Assembly (NCBI RefSeq): GCF_016127015.1
Contig: NZ_CP065972.1
Location: forward strand, 1,860,001-1,924,000
Direction: 5' to 3'
Source of the DNA: Corynebacterium tuberculostearicum
Lineage (GTDB): Bacteria; Actinomycetota; Actinomycetes; Mycobacteriales; Mycobacteriaceae
Length of the DNA stretch: 64,000 bases
Every line of letters starts with the position of its first letter. Within the stretch, counting starts at the first letter, position 1. Position numbers and translations under genes: made by a program. Positions 49,789-58,663 of the stretch are shown here, one piece after another. The notes under the pieces are model-generated. The model was not told the DNA's origin. It saw only the letters and a program-made list of their open reading frames with translations, and made no database searches.

Positions 49789-50823
49789 TTACTTGGAGAG
49801 GGACTTGCCCACAGAGTGCAGGTCCTGGCAGGACTCGATGACGCGCTCGGACATGCCCTGCTCTGCCTTCTTCAGGTAGGAGCGTGGATCGTAGACCTTC
49901 TTGTTGCCAACCTCGCCGTCGATCTTGAATACGCCATCGTAGTTCTCCATCATGTGGCGAGCGATCGGGTTGGTGAAGGCGTACTGGGTATCGGTGTCTA
50001 CGTTCATCTTGATGACACCATAGCGAAGTGCCTCTTCAATCTTTTCCTTCTCGGAGCCGGAGCCGCCGTGGAAGACGAAGTCGAATGCGTACTCGTCCTC
50101 ACCCAGGCCGAGCTTCTTCTGTGCCACCTTCTGGCCCTCGAGCAGGACCTCGGGGCGCAGCTTCACGTTGCCTGGCTTGTAGACGCCGTGAACGTTGCCG
50201 AAAGTAGCGGCCAGCATGTAGCGGCCTTTCTCGCCGGTGCCTAGGGCATCGATGGTCTTTTCAAAGTCCTCTGGGGAGGTGTAGAGATTAGCGCCTGCCT
50301 TTGCCTGAACGCCGTCTTCTTCGCCGCCGACGACGCCGATTTCGGCCTCGAGGATGACGTGCGCGTTCTTAGCCTTTTCCAGCAGCTCCTGGGCGATGAC
50401 CAGGTTCTCGTCGATGGGGATAGCGGAGCCGTCCCACATGTGGGATTGGAACAGCGGGTTCTCGCCGCGGTCCACGCGCTCCTGGGAGATAGCCAGCAGC
50501 GGACGGACGTACTCATCGAGCACTTCCTTCTGGCAGTGGTCGGTGTGCAGCGCGATATTGACGCCGTAGTGCTTGGCGGCCTCGTGAGCGAATGCGGCCA
50601 ATGCCTGAGCACCCTTGACCTTGTCCTTCAGTGCCAGACCGGAACCGAAAGCGGCACCACCGGTGGAGAACTGGATGATACCGTCGGACTCGGCCTCAGC
50701 AAAGCCCTTCAGAGCTGCGTTAATGGTCTCAGAAGAGGTGCAGTTGATAGCTGGGAACGCGAAGCCATTCTTCTTCGCGGTATCCAGCATCTCGTTATAG
50801 ACCTCAGGGGTTGCAATTGGCAT
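49789..50823 (-). CDS. fba: Class II fructose-bisphosphate aldolase
   Basis: A 344-residue zinc enzyme of glycolysis and gluconeogenesis. It has VNIALHTDHCQKE with the zinc His and Asp, VILEAEIGVVGGEEDG, and FGNVHGVYKPGNVKL with a zinc His. FVFHGGSGSEKE forms the phosphate loop and MNVDTDTQYAFTNPI the substrate region. Length is usual for class II enzymes. Its own promoter probably lies in the 144-base gap before the GH76 gene. Confidence 0.97.
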   Translation of the reverse strand: MPIATPEVYNEMLDTAKKNGFAFPAINCTSSETINAALKGFAEAESDGIIQFSTGGAAFGSGLALKDKVKGAQALAAFAHEAAKHYGVNIALHTDHCQKEVLDEYVRPLLAISQERVDRGENPLFQSHMWDGSAIPIDENLVIAQELLEKAKNAHVILEAEIGVVGGEEDGVQAKAGANLYTSPEDFEKTIDALGTGEKGRYMLAATFGNVHGVYKPGNVKLRPEVLLEGQKVAQKKLGLGEDEYAFDFVFHGGSGSEKEKIEEALRYGVIKMNVDTDTQYAFTNPIARHMMENYDGVFKIDGEVGNKKVYDPRSYLKKAEQGMSERVIESCQDLHSVGKSLSK

Positions 50824-50967
50824 GAGTTTCCATCCTTAAAAGTGGGTTTGTGGTCAAACACGTTCCAGCACCCAAGTATGCCCGTTTCCCGGAAATTCTG
50901 CCGCAAAAACCGTGTGACATTTTCAACCCGGTCACTTCCGGGACCAATCCACTCCGACAAGCGTGGG

Positions 50968-52158
50968 CTATTTAGCCAAATATCGCACCACGCGGGCGCA
51001 GGCCTCCATCAGCATCCAGCCGGAAAGCTGCACCGACAAATCGCGCTCGTCTACGCGAATGATGCCTACCTTCTCGCTCATGGTGCGCCGGCCGAAGCCG
51101 TAGTTATGCGGCAGGCGCGCATCGGACAACCAGTCAGAGCCGAAGATCGGCAGACCATCAACCTCTAAGCGGTGCTCCCACACCGACTCGGCCGAGGCCA
51201 TCACCATGCGCGCGGCCAGTTTCTTCGTCGCACGGTTGGCGGGGGAATCGCCGGGCAGGCGCACGGCGACGTCGGCAAGATAGCGCATCAAAATGCCCTT
51301 AAACAGGCCACCGTCACCATCGCCAGTCTCCCAGTCCACTACGCCCGAAGGCGTAGCCATGCCCGAGGCCACGGTCTGCACCAAGCCCCGGATGCGGATG
51401 ATGTAATCCATCATCTCGGAAGCCATCTCCGCCTCCTGTACGCTGTCGATCTGTTCCAAATCGCCCACGCCGGCCTTTTCCCGCAGCGCCAGCACGATTT
51501 CCAGGCACGCACCGAGCACTACGCCCTGGCAGTAGGGGTGGATGTTTTTTACCACCTCAGGGCCGTCCATGCGCATGCGGACGCCGTCCATGATGTAGCC
51601 GTCGTCGTCCAGCAGGTGGTCATAGATCCAGTCAACGATGTGGCGTGCTTCCTCAATGCGCCCCATGCGCGCGAGCATGATGGCACCCGGGCCGTTGGAG
51701 GGCACGTTCATGAAATTCTCGCCCAGGCGCCACGGCAGCACGCCAAGCGATTCATCGAGGCCTTCGTGGATATTGCGCTGCAGAGCCGCGAGCCGCTTGG
51801 GCGTCTTTGCCTTCTTCAGGCCCTCCACGCGGCCGAAAGCCAGGGCGAGCCAGGCTTTGTCATCGTAGTACTTATTCTTGGTCAGCTGCGCGAGATTGCG
51901 GATGCGAATGCCGCGCAAGGTGTCATAGATGCGGTGGCGGCGCACCTTGGTGTTATTGCGCAGCGCCGCATCGACGAGGCAGTCCAGGTAGTGGGCCTGC
52001 CACCAGTAGTGCCAGTGGACAAAGAGCTTTTCCTTCGTGGTGGGCGGCCAGCTGACCACGGCAAGATTGGTGCGCGGCAGGCCCCATACGGAGTGCGCGT
52101 GGCGCTCATTGATGGCGTCCTCTGCGAGTTCGGCGCGGTGGTCCCACTTTTCTTCCAC
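50968..52158 (-). CDS. GH76 family glycoside hydrolase (alpha-1,6-mannanase-like)
   Basis: A 396-residue (alpha/alpha)6-barrel enzyme of GH76. It shows the catalytic pair of Asp in NKYYDDKAWLALAFGRVEGL near residues 94-113, HPYCQGVVLGACLEIVLAL, and the family end motif TGDGDGGLFKGILMRYLADV. There is no signal peptide, unlike secreted fungal relatives. In corynebacteria alpha-1,6-mannan occurs in lipomannan, so cytoplasmic turnover is one option, but this is inference. A near-match to the motif lies at 51270-51280. Confidence 0.8.
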   Translation of the reverse strand: MEEKWDHRAELAEDAINERHAHSVWGLPRTNLAVVSWPPTTKEKLFVHWHYWWQAHYLDCLVDAALRNNTKVRRHRIYDTLRGIRIRNLAQLTKNKYYDDKAWLALAFGRVEGLKKAKTPKRLAALQRNIHEGLDESLGVLPWRLGENFMNVPSNGPGAIMLARMGRIEEARHIVDWIYDHLLDDDGYIMDGVRMRMDGPEVVKNIHPYCQGVVLGACLEIVLALREKAGVGDLEQIDSVQEAEMASEMMDYIIRIRGLVQTVASGMATPSGVVDWETGDGDGGLFKGILMRYLADVAVRLPGDSPANRATKKLAARMVMASAESVWEHRLEVDGLPIFGSDWLSDARLPHNYGFGRRTMSEKVGIIRVDERDLSVQLSGWMLMEACARVVRYLAK

Positions 52159-52212
52159 GGTTCCTCAATCACTCCAGTCGCACGGGTAGATATAGCTAGT
52201 GTAACGATCTTC

Positions 52213-52896
52213 CTACCAGGAATTGTCCAGATCGGCGTGCTGGCGGATCCAGGCGTGCATGGCAATGCCGGCCGCGACACCCGCGTTGATGGAGCGGGTG
52301 GAGCCAAATTGGGCGATGGAGCAGGTCATCACCGCGGCGTCCTGGGCCGCTTGCGTCACACCGGGGCCCTCTTGACCGAAAAGCAGCAGGCTGCGCTCCG
52401 GCAGCTCGGCCGTTTCCAGGGGCACGCAACCGGGGGTGTTATCAATGGCTACCACGGTAAGGCCTTCCTCGGCCGCCCACGCAATAAGCTTTTCGACGCT
52501 CTCGTGGTGCATCAAGTGCTGGTACCTATCTGTGACCATTGCCCCGCGGCGATTCCACCGCCGGCGGCCGACGATGTGCACGGTATCGACGGCGAAGGCG
52601 TTGGCGGTGCGCACGACGGTGCCGATATTGGCGTCATTTTCAAAGTTCTCGATGGCGATGTGCAGGCTATGCCGGCGCTTATCGATGTCCTCTTTGATCG
52701 CCTCCCTGCTCCAGTAGCGGTAGGCATCGACGACGTTGCGACGGTCTCCTTCAGCGAGCAGCTCTGGGTCGTATTTCTCGGCCTCAGGCCCTCGCGGCAG
52801 CGGACCTTCCCAGGGGCCTACGCCATGGCGGCCCTCGTTCCACTCGGTCGGCCCCTTGGCCTGGTCGGCCGCGCTGTCTGCGTTAGGCGAGGTCAA
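52213..52896 (-). CDS. SpoU/TrmH-type RNA 2'-O-methyltransferase
   Basis: A 227-residue SPOUT enzyme. It has motif 1 ENFENDANIGTVVRTANAF, motif 2 LLLFGQEGPGV, and motif 3 CSIAQFGSTRSINAGVAAGI forming the knotted SAM site. The ~70 residues before it are polar. The start is unclear. TTG at 52896 overlaps the pyrE end by 14 bases and has no upstream alternative outside pyrE apart from frame extension; no ATG or GTG lies between it and motif 1. The target could be tRNA or rRNA ribose. Confidence 0.82.
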   Translation of the reverse strand: MTSPNADSAADQAKGPTEWNEGRHGVGPWEGPLPRGPEAEKYDPELLAEGDRRNVVDAYRYWSREAIKEDIDKRRHSLHIAIENFENDANIGTVVRTANAFAVDTVHIVGRRRWNRRGAMVTDRYQHLMHHESVEKLIAWAAEEGLTVVAIDNTPGCVPLETAELPERSLLLFGQEGPGVTQAAQDAAVMTCSIAQFGSTRSINAGVAAGIAMHAWIRQHADLDNSW

Positions 52897-53473
52897 GGTC
52901 GCCCAGGCCCAGCAGGGGGCGGTACTCGAGGCCTTCTGCGGCGATGACGTCGCCGGCACCAGTCTCGCGGTCCACAACGGTCGCCACGCCCACGACCTCG
53001 GCGCCGGCCTCGCGCAGCGCAGCCACGGCGGTAAGCGGGGAGTTACCGGTAGTGGTGGTGTCTTCTACGACAAGAACCTTCTTTCCTTCTACGTCCGCGC
53101 CCTCGATGCGGCGCTGCATGCCGTGCTTCTTGGCTTCTTTGCGTACGACGAAGGCGTCGATATCGCGGCCGTCGGCATGCATGATAGAGGTAGCAACCGG
53201 GTCGGCGCCGAGAGTCAGGCCACCGACGGCCGCGAAATCCCAATCTGCGGTCAGCTCGCGCAACAGGGCGCCGATGAGACGGGAGGCTTCGTGATGCAAG
53301 GTAGCGCGGCGGAGATCCACGTAGTAGTCAGCTTCCTTGCCCGAGGACAGCGTCACCTTACCGTGGACGACGGCCAGTTCCTTGACCAGTTCAGCGAGGC
53401 GGGCCTTCTTCTCGGCGTCCAGGTTTTGGGCGTGCGCGTTCTGGGCGTTGGTGGTGTGAGAATCCACAGTCAT
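52883..53473 (-). CDS. pyrE: Orotate phosphoribosyltransferase
   Basis: A 196-residue pyrimidine synthesis enzyme with the PRPP site KKVLVVEDTTTTGNSPLTAV near residues 126-145. The orotate/PRPP loop is FVVRKEAKKHG and the opening domain has VTLSSGKEADYYVDLRR. The first ~18 residues are a variable lead, MTVDSHTTNAQNAHAQN. It overlaps trmH, and the two form one unit with the hypothetical gene at 53543 upstream. Confidence 0.95.
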   Translation of the reverse strand: MTVDSHTTNAQNAHAQNLDAEKKARLAELVKELAVVHGKVTLSSGKEADYYVDLRRATLHHEASRLIGALLRELTADWDFAAVGGLTLGADPVATSIMHADGRDIDAFVVRKEAKKHGMQRRIEGADVEGKKVLVVEDTTTTGNSPLTAVAALREAGAEVVGVATVVDRETGAGDVIAAEGLEYRPLLGLGDLDLA

Positions 53474-53542
53474 CTGCTCCTTGTCGTGGTTCGTGCGCGG
53501 CGGCTCGTGCGCGGTGGCAGGCCGCCAGTATTGGTCTCTAGG

Positions 53543-54970
53543 CTACTCTTCCCGGCGCGGGTCCGATTCCTCGGCCGCGCGACTATCGGCCCCGCGGGTA
53601 TCAGCCGCGCTGGGGGCGGGCCCACTAGTGGAATCGTCGGAGGGGTCGTCGAAGATGGAGGCGGCGCGGAACTGCTGGCGGGGCAGGCGGGCGGTGTGGG
53701 AATCGAGTGTGGGGCGCTCGCGGCCATCGGCAATGGCGTCTACTTCGTCGCCGCCGAGGGCGCTGTGCTCGACCGGGCCGCGGGTTTCAGAGTAGGCCCG
53801 AGACGGCATCTGCAGCGGTTCTTCCGGCCGTTGGATGACGGGTCGCTCGAATTCGGGCGCGCCGGCCGCCGGCACGCCGCCGACGGCCTCGACGATGGGC
53901 TGGGCGGGAATCTCGCGGGCTGGGTCCAATTCCTCGAGGCGCACCACATGGGTGGCCGAGGAACGCGGGGGGAGAACGCGGGCGGCGTCGGCAAGCAGGG
54001 CGAGAGGTGGAAGCATCGCATCCCATTCCGCGGAGCGCGCCTGCTTCGTGGTCTGCGCCAGGACCCACTCCGTTTCCAGCCATAGTGCGGTAACGGCTTC
54101 GGGCATTCGCTGCAGGGCGACGTGGACGCGCTCATCCACCATGCGCTCGGTCACGGCACTATCCGAGGAATACACATCGAACCCTTCGATGGTCATGGCC
54201 AAAAGCAGGTCCTCGGAAGCCTTCGCGTCGTCGCGGTCGAAGCGGCGAAAGTCCACCACCATGTCGGAGGCCGCACCGGTGCGCATAGCCATCACGTTGA
54301 CGCCATCGATATCCATCAACAGCATCTCGTGGCCGTACACGTTGCCGGCGACAATGTCTTTGGGTGCCACGCCCGTGGAGGCCACTCCCCTGGTCCATTC
54401 GTCTACGAGGTAAGGGTCGGCCTTCATGAATTCAAATCCCTTGGCTTCCGCCCAATTCCGGCGCTCGCGGCGCATGGTTCCTGGCAGGATCGGCCGGTGG
54501 CGTGCGTGTGTCTTGGAAGGCGCGGGGTGCTCGCTCGGGGACTCGTGGCTCGGCTGGAGGGCGGGTTCGGGGGCTGGTTCGCCATCCTGTTCCGGTTCGG
54601 ATTCGTCGGTTGGCTCAGGCTCTCGCTGGAGCGGGGTCTCGGGCGCGGGCTTGGGTGTGGGTTCCGGCTTGGGTTCTGGTGTGGGCGCGGAAACTGAAGC
54701 TGGGGTGGCCGGGTCAGCGGCAGGGGCGCGCTCGGGGGCGACGCTCGAGGCCGAATCGGCAGGCTCGGCTGGGGCAGCGTTTTCGGGTGCGGCGTCGGAG
54801 GATGCATAGTCCGTCGGAGTGGCGTCTGCGGGGGCGGGATCCGCGGAGCTGGGATCCGCGTCGGCGGAGGGTGTAGGGGTGGAGGTGCGCTGTTTGCCGT
54901 CGTAAAGCAGCAGGGCACCGCCAGCAATGCCGAGAAGAACCGCGAGAGCAAGGATTAGAAAAGCCATCAT
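53543..54970 (-). CDS. Conserved corynebacterial membrane protein of unknown function
   Basis: 475 residues starting with one membrane segment, MMAFLILALAVLLGIAGGALLLY. A low-complexity stretch of about 150 residues rich in P, A, E and S follows. Then comes a folded-looking domain from about 165 to 360: ERRNWAEAKGFEFMKADPYLVD, NVYGHEMLLMDIDGVNVMAMR, and SAEWDAMLPPLALLADAARVL. The end is again disordered. It resembles corynebacterial/mycobacterial membrane proteins encoded by pyrE; I cannot give a role. A motif copy lies at 53986-53996. Confidence 0.75.
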   Translation of the reverse strand: MMAFLILALAVLLGIAGGALLLYDGKQRTSTPTPSADADPSSADPAPADATPTDYASSDAAPENAAPAEPADSASSVAPERAPAADPATPASVSAPTPEPKPEPTPKPAPETPLQREPEPTDESEPEQDGEPAPEPALQPSHESPSEHPAPSKTHARHRPILPGTMRRERRNWAEAKGFEFMKADPYLVDEWTRGVASTGVAPKDIVAGNVYGHEMLLMDIDGVNVMAMRTGAASDMVVDFRRFDRDDAKASEDLLLAMTIEGFDVYSSDSAVTERMVDERVHVALQRMPEAVTALWLETEWVLAQTTKQARSAEWDAMLPPLALLADAARVLPPRSSATHVVRLEELDPAREIPAQPIVEAVGGVPAAGAPEFERPVIQRPEEPLQMPSRAYSETRGPVEHSALGGDEVDAIADGRERPTLDSHTARLPRQQFRAASIFDDPSDDSTSGPAPSAADTRGADSRAAEESDPRREE

Positions 54971-55061
54971 CCCACGATAGTAGTAGGAAGGAGCAAGCCC
55001 TCAGCGCTCGGCGCGCGGACGCGGGAGGCTGAGGGCGAAGGCGAGGGGCGGGCTGGGGCGA

Positions 55062-55919
55062 TTAGCCGTTGACGGTGAAGCGGTCGCCGCGCTCGACGGG
55101 GTTGTGGGGGTTGGCGGACCACTGGGACCAGCCGCCGACATAGTGGCGCAGGCCAGTGAACCCGGCGTCTTCCATGGCGGCAAGGGCGAGGGCGGAGTGG
55201 TTGCCGGAACCGGAGTAGATGATGGCGCCTTGGACGTTGTCGGGGGTGAGGCCGGCGTCGAAAAGCACTTCGCGGATTTCGCCCGCGGACTTCCAAGTGC
55301 GCAGGCCATCGTTGTGGAACAGGCGCTCCGGCACGTTGACGGCACCGGGGATGTGGCCGGCCTTGAGGTCGAGGTTCTCGCGGCGGCCGGCGAAGCGGTT
55401 GCGGGTGCGGGTATCGATGAGCAGGCCATCGTGATTGCGCACGTCATCGATGGTGGCCACGGGCATCTGACCCGGGTTGACCTCGGCGGTGGCACCGACG
55501 GCGAAGTTGCCAGGGCCGGTCAGCGTGGTATAGCCCAGGTGGCGCCAATTGGCCAAGCCGCCGTCGAGGATGCGGACGTTGTCTAGACCAGCCCAGCGCA
55601 GGGTCCACCACACGCGGCCAGCGAAAAGGCCACGGCCCTCGTCATAGACCACGACGGGACGGTCCTCACGGATTCCCCACTGGCGGAAGTGCTCCTGCAA
55701 CTTATCCGGATCCGGCAGCGGGTTGCGGCCTACTTGGGAGCCGGGCAAGCCGGCGAAGGAATTGGCGGTATCGCTAAACAGTGCCGTCGGGATGTGCAGG
55801 GAGGTAAATTCGTTGTAGCTCTGGCGCAGCTGCGGCTGCCAGTGGGTGGCCAAGAGGGTGAAACGCTCGCCGTGATAAATAGATTCGCGGAGTTCTTGCG
55901 GGGAGACCAAAATGCTCAT
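55062..55919 (-). CDS. sseA: Rhodanese-like sulfurtransferase with Ser in place of the catalytic Cys
   Basis: A 285-residue protein with two rhodanese domains. The N-terminal inactive one includes VVVYDEGRGLFAGRVWWTLR; the C-terminal one includes LLIDTRTRNRFAGR and ends with VERGDRFTVNG. The family's active-site loop CGSGxxA reads YSGSGNHSALAL here (near residue 240), with TCC for Ser where the persulfide Cys should be. It would therefore lack normal thiosulfate or mercaptopyruvate sulfurtransferase activity and may be a pseudoenzyme or use another chemistry. Start MSILVSPQELRES at 55919. It follows clpB with 56 bases between. Confidence 0.88.
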   Translation of the reverse strand: MSILVSPQELRESIYHGERFTLLATHWQPQLRQSYNEFTSLHIPTALFSDTANSFAGLPGSQVGRNPLPDPDKLQEHFRQWGIREDRPVVVYDEGRGLFAGRVWWTLRWAGLDNVRILDGGLANWRHLGYTTLTGPGNFAVGATAEVNPGQMPVATIDDVRNHDGLLIDTRTRNRFAGRRENLDLKAGHIPGAVNVPERLFHNDGLRTWKSAGEIREVLFDAGLTPDNVQGAIIYSGSGNHSALALAAMEDAGFTGLRHYVGGWSQWSANPHNPVERGDRFTVNG

Positions 55920-55975
55920 GCCCCCGAGTCTAGGGGCATGAGCAGGATTTGGCGCGGCGGGCGGTGGAAGGCCGA

Positions 55976-58531
55976 TTAGCGGGCGGCGATGTCTAGCTCG
56001 GCGCCGCCATCGGCGACGTCCACGTGGACGGTGTCGCCGTCGACAATATCGCCGGCCAGCAGCTTCTTGGCGAGCTTGTCACCAATGGCCTGCTGGATGG
56101 TGCGGCGCAACGGGCGGGCGCCATAGGCCGGGTCGTAGCCGCGCTCGGCCAGCCAGGACTTGGCGGAATCCGAAACCTGCAGGGTCAGGCGGCGGGCGTC
56201 GAGGCGATCGGACAGGCCGCGCAGTTGGATGTCGACGATGCCACGCAGGAGTTCCTCAGAAAGGGGCTCGAACATGACCACATCATCGAGGCGGTTGATG
56301 AATTCGGGCTTGAAGGCCTTCTTCACCGCATCCATGGTCTCCTCGCGGGTGCCGCCGGCGCCCAGGTTGGAGGTCAGGATGATGACGGTATTGCGGAAGT
56401 CGACGGTGCGTCCTTGGCCGTCGGTAAGCCGGCCTTCATCCAGAACCTGCAGGAGGACGTCAAAGACGTCGGGGTGGGCCTTTTCTACCTCGTCGAAAAG
56501 CACGAGCGTGTAGGGGCGGCGGCGCACGGCCTCGGTGAGCTGGCCGCCAGCCTCGTGCCCGACGTATCCCGGAGGGGCACCGACGAGGCGGGAAACAGAG
56601 TGCTTCTCGCCGTACTCGGACATATCGATGCGCACCATGGCAGATTCATCGTCGAAGAGGAAGTCTGCCAATGCCTTCGCCAGCTCGGTCTTGCCCACAC
56701 CGGTGGGGCCGAGGAAGAGGAAGGAACCAGTCGGGCGGTTGGGGTCGGCCACGCCCGCACGGGAGCGGCGCACTGCGTCCGATACGGCAGTGACGGCTTC
56801 CTTCTGGCCGACCACGCGGTTGCCCAGCACGGATTCCATGTTGAGCAGCTTCTCGGTCTCGCCCTGCAACATCTTGCCGGCCGGGATGCCGGTCCAGGCG
56901 GAAACGACCTCCGCGATGGTGTCCGGGCTTACCTCCTCATCGAGCATCGTATTGTGCTGTTCGGTGGCCTTGACCTCCGCGGCCGCGAGATCCTTTTCCA
57001 GCGGTGGAATCTTGCCGTAGTTGATCTCAGAGGCCAGTGCGAGGTCGCCGTCGCGCTCGGCGATTTCGGCTTGGCGGCGCAGGTCATCGAGTTCTTCCTT
57101 GATGTTTTGGACATCGTCGATGGCCTTCTTCTCGTTGGCCCAGCGGGCCTTGAGCTCGCCGAGCTTCTCGCGCTGGTCCGCGAGCTCGCCTTGCAGGGCG
57201 GCTAGGCGATCCTGGGAGGCGGCGTCAGATTCCTTCTTCAGCGCCAGCTCTTCGATCTCCATGCGGCGAACGATGCGCTCAAGCTCGTCGATTTCCTGCG
57301 GGGAGGAGTCGATCTCCATGCGCAGGCGGGAGCCTGCCTCATCGACGAGGTCGATGGCCTTATCCGGCAGGAAGCGGTTGGTGATGTAGCGGTTGGAAAG
57401 CTCGGCGGCCGATACCAGCGCGGAGTCCATGATGCGCACGCCGTGATGTACCTCGTAGCGCTCCTTCAAGCCACGCAGGATACCGATCGTGTCCTCCACG
57501 GAAGGCTCGGCAGCATAGACCTGTTGGAAGCGGCGCTCGAGGGCGGCGTCCTTTTCGATGTACTTGCGGTACTCGTCCAGGGTGGTGGCGCCAACCAAGC
57601 GCAGCTCGCCGCGGGCCAGCATGGGCTTAATCATGTTGCCGGCGTCCATGGAGCCGTCGCCAGTAGCCCCGGCGCCGACGATGGTGTGCAGCTCATCGAT
57701 GAAGGTTATGATCTCGCCCTCGGAGGATTTAATCTCATCGAGCACGGCCTTGAGGCGCTCCTCGAATTCACCGCGGTACTTAGCACCGGCGACCATGGAT
57801 CCAAGATCCAGGCTGATGAGGGTCTTGCCCTTAAGGGACTCGGGGACGTCGCCAGCCACGATACGGCGGGCTAGGCCCTCCACGATGGCGGTCTTGCCCA
57901 CGCCGGGCTCACCAATGAGCACTGGGTTATTCTTCGTACGGCGACTGAGCACCTGGACCACGCGGCGGATTTCCTGATCGCGGCCGATGACCGGGTCGAT
58001 CTTGCCCTCGCGGGCGCGTGCGGTGAGGTCCGTGGCGTACTTTTCTAGGGCCTGGAACTGGTCCTCTGGGTTCTCAGAGGTCACCTTGGCGGCACCGCGC
58101 ACGGAGGGGAAGGCGCCCTTGATGGCGTCATAAGTAGCACCACGGCCGGTAAGTAGCTCGGCGGCGTCGGTCTTGGAGCCAGCAATAGCGGCGAGAAGGA
58201 CCTCGGTGGAGACGAATTCATCGCCCAGCTCCCCGGCCAGCTCCTGCGACTTGGTCAAGACATTAAGGCCGTCGCGGTTAAATTGCGGGTTGGCCATATT
58301 GGCGCCCTCGGCCTTGGGATAAGAATCAACAAGCTCGCGGGCTTCCTTGAGCACGGTATCCGGGTCTACGCCGGTGGCCTTAAGAACTGGGGCGGCAATT
58401 CCGCCTTCTTGGCTAAGAATGGCTGCCAGCAGGTGGGCCGGGCGGATATCCGGATTGCCATTGGACGAGGCGGTTTGCAGGGCGTCCTGCAAAGCCTCTT
58501 GTGTTTTAGTGGTGGGGTTAAATGAGTTCAT
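55976..58531 (-). CDS. clpB: ATP-dependent disaggregase ClpB
   Basis: An 851-residue Hsp100 chaperone that with DnaK rescues aggregated proteins. It has an N-terminal repeat domain (about 1-145), a first AAA+ domain with Walker [18 protein letters not shown], a coiled-coil middle domain (about 400-520), and a second AAA+ domain with [18 protein letters not shown] and [16 protein letters not shown]. Length and order are normal. AAGGAG lies before the ATG. Two HAIR-type sites upstream imply HspR control. Confidence 0.97.
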   Translation of the reverse strand: MNSFNPTTKTQEALQDALQTASSNGNPDIRPAHLLAAILSQEGGIAAPVLKATGVDPDTVLKEARELVDSYPKAEGANMANPQFNRDGLNVLTKSQELAGELGDEFVSTEVLLAAIAGSKTDAAELLTGRGATYDAIKGAFPSVRGAAKVTSENPEDQFQALEKYATDLTARAREGKIDPVIGRDQEIRRVVQVLSRRTKNNPVLIGEPGVGKTAIVEGLARRIVAGDVPESLKGKTLISLDLGSMVAGAKYRGEFEERLKAVLDEIKSSEGEIITFIDELHTIVGAGATGDGSMDAGNMIKPMLARGELRLVGATTLDEYRKYIEKDAALERRFQQVYAAEPSVEDTIGILRGLKERYEVHHGVRIMDSALVSAAELSNRYITNRFLPDKAIDLVDEAGSRLRMEIDSSPQEIDELERIVRRMEIEELALKKESDAASQDRLAALQGELADQREKLGELKARWANEKKAIDDVQNIKEELDDLRRQAEIAERDGDLALASEINYGKIPPLEKDLAAAEVKATEQHNTMLDEEVSPDTIAEVVSAWTGIPAGKMLQGETEKLLNMESVLGNRVVGQKEAVTAVSDAVRRSRAGVADPNRPTGSFLFLGPTGVGKTELAKALADFLFDDESAMVRIDMSEYGEKHSVSRLVGAPPGYVGHEAGGQLTEAVRRRPYTLVLFDEVEKAHPDVFDVLLQVLDEGRLTDGQGRTVDFRNTVIILTSNLGAGGTREETMDAVKKAFKPEFINRLDDVVMFEPLSEELLRGIVDIQLRGLSDRLDARRLTLQVSDSAKSWLAERGYDPAYGARPLRRTIQQAIGDKLAKKLLAGDIVDGDTVHVDVADGGAELDIAAR

Positions 58532-58597
58532 GTGTGCGTTGCTCCTTCTAAGTTTTATTCACCCACTGTAGGGCTTCACTTAGCACAACGCACCCAG

Positions 58598-58620
58598 AGT
58601 TGAGCCTATTCCACTCAACT
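58598..58620. promoter_or_regulatory. HAIR-type HspR operator 1 of clpB
   Basis: GTTGAGC-N7-ACTCAAC matches the HAIR form CTTGAGT-N7-ACTCAAG with the spacing kept. About 67 bases upstream of the clpB start. Confidence 0.8.
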
Positions 58621-58628
58621 TAAATATT

Positions 58629-58650
58629 TTTGAGTGTGGGCCGCTCAACT
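58629..58650. promoter_or_regulatory. HAIR-type HspR operator 2 of clpB
   Basis: TTTGAGT-GTGGGCC-GCTCAAC, again with N7. The centres of the two sites are about 30 bases apart, or three helical turns, so two HspR dimers could bind on the same face. Confidence 0.75.
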
Positions 58651-58663
58651 TTATGCAGGGCTT

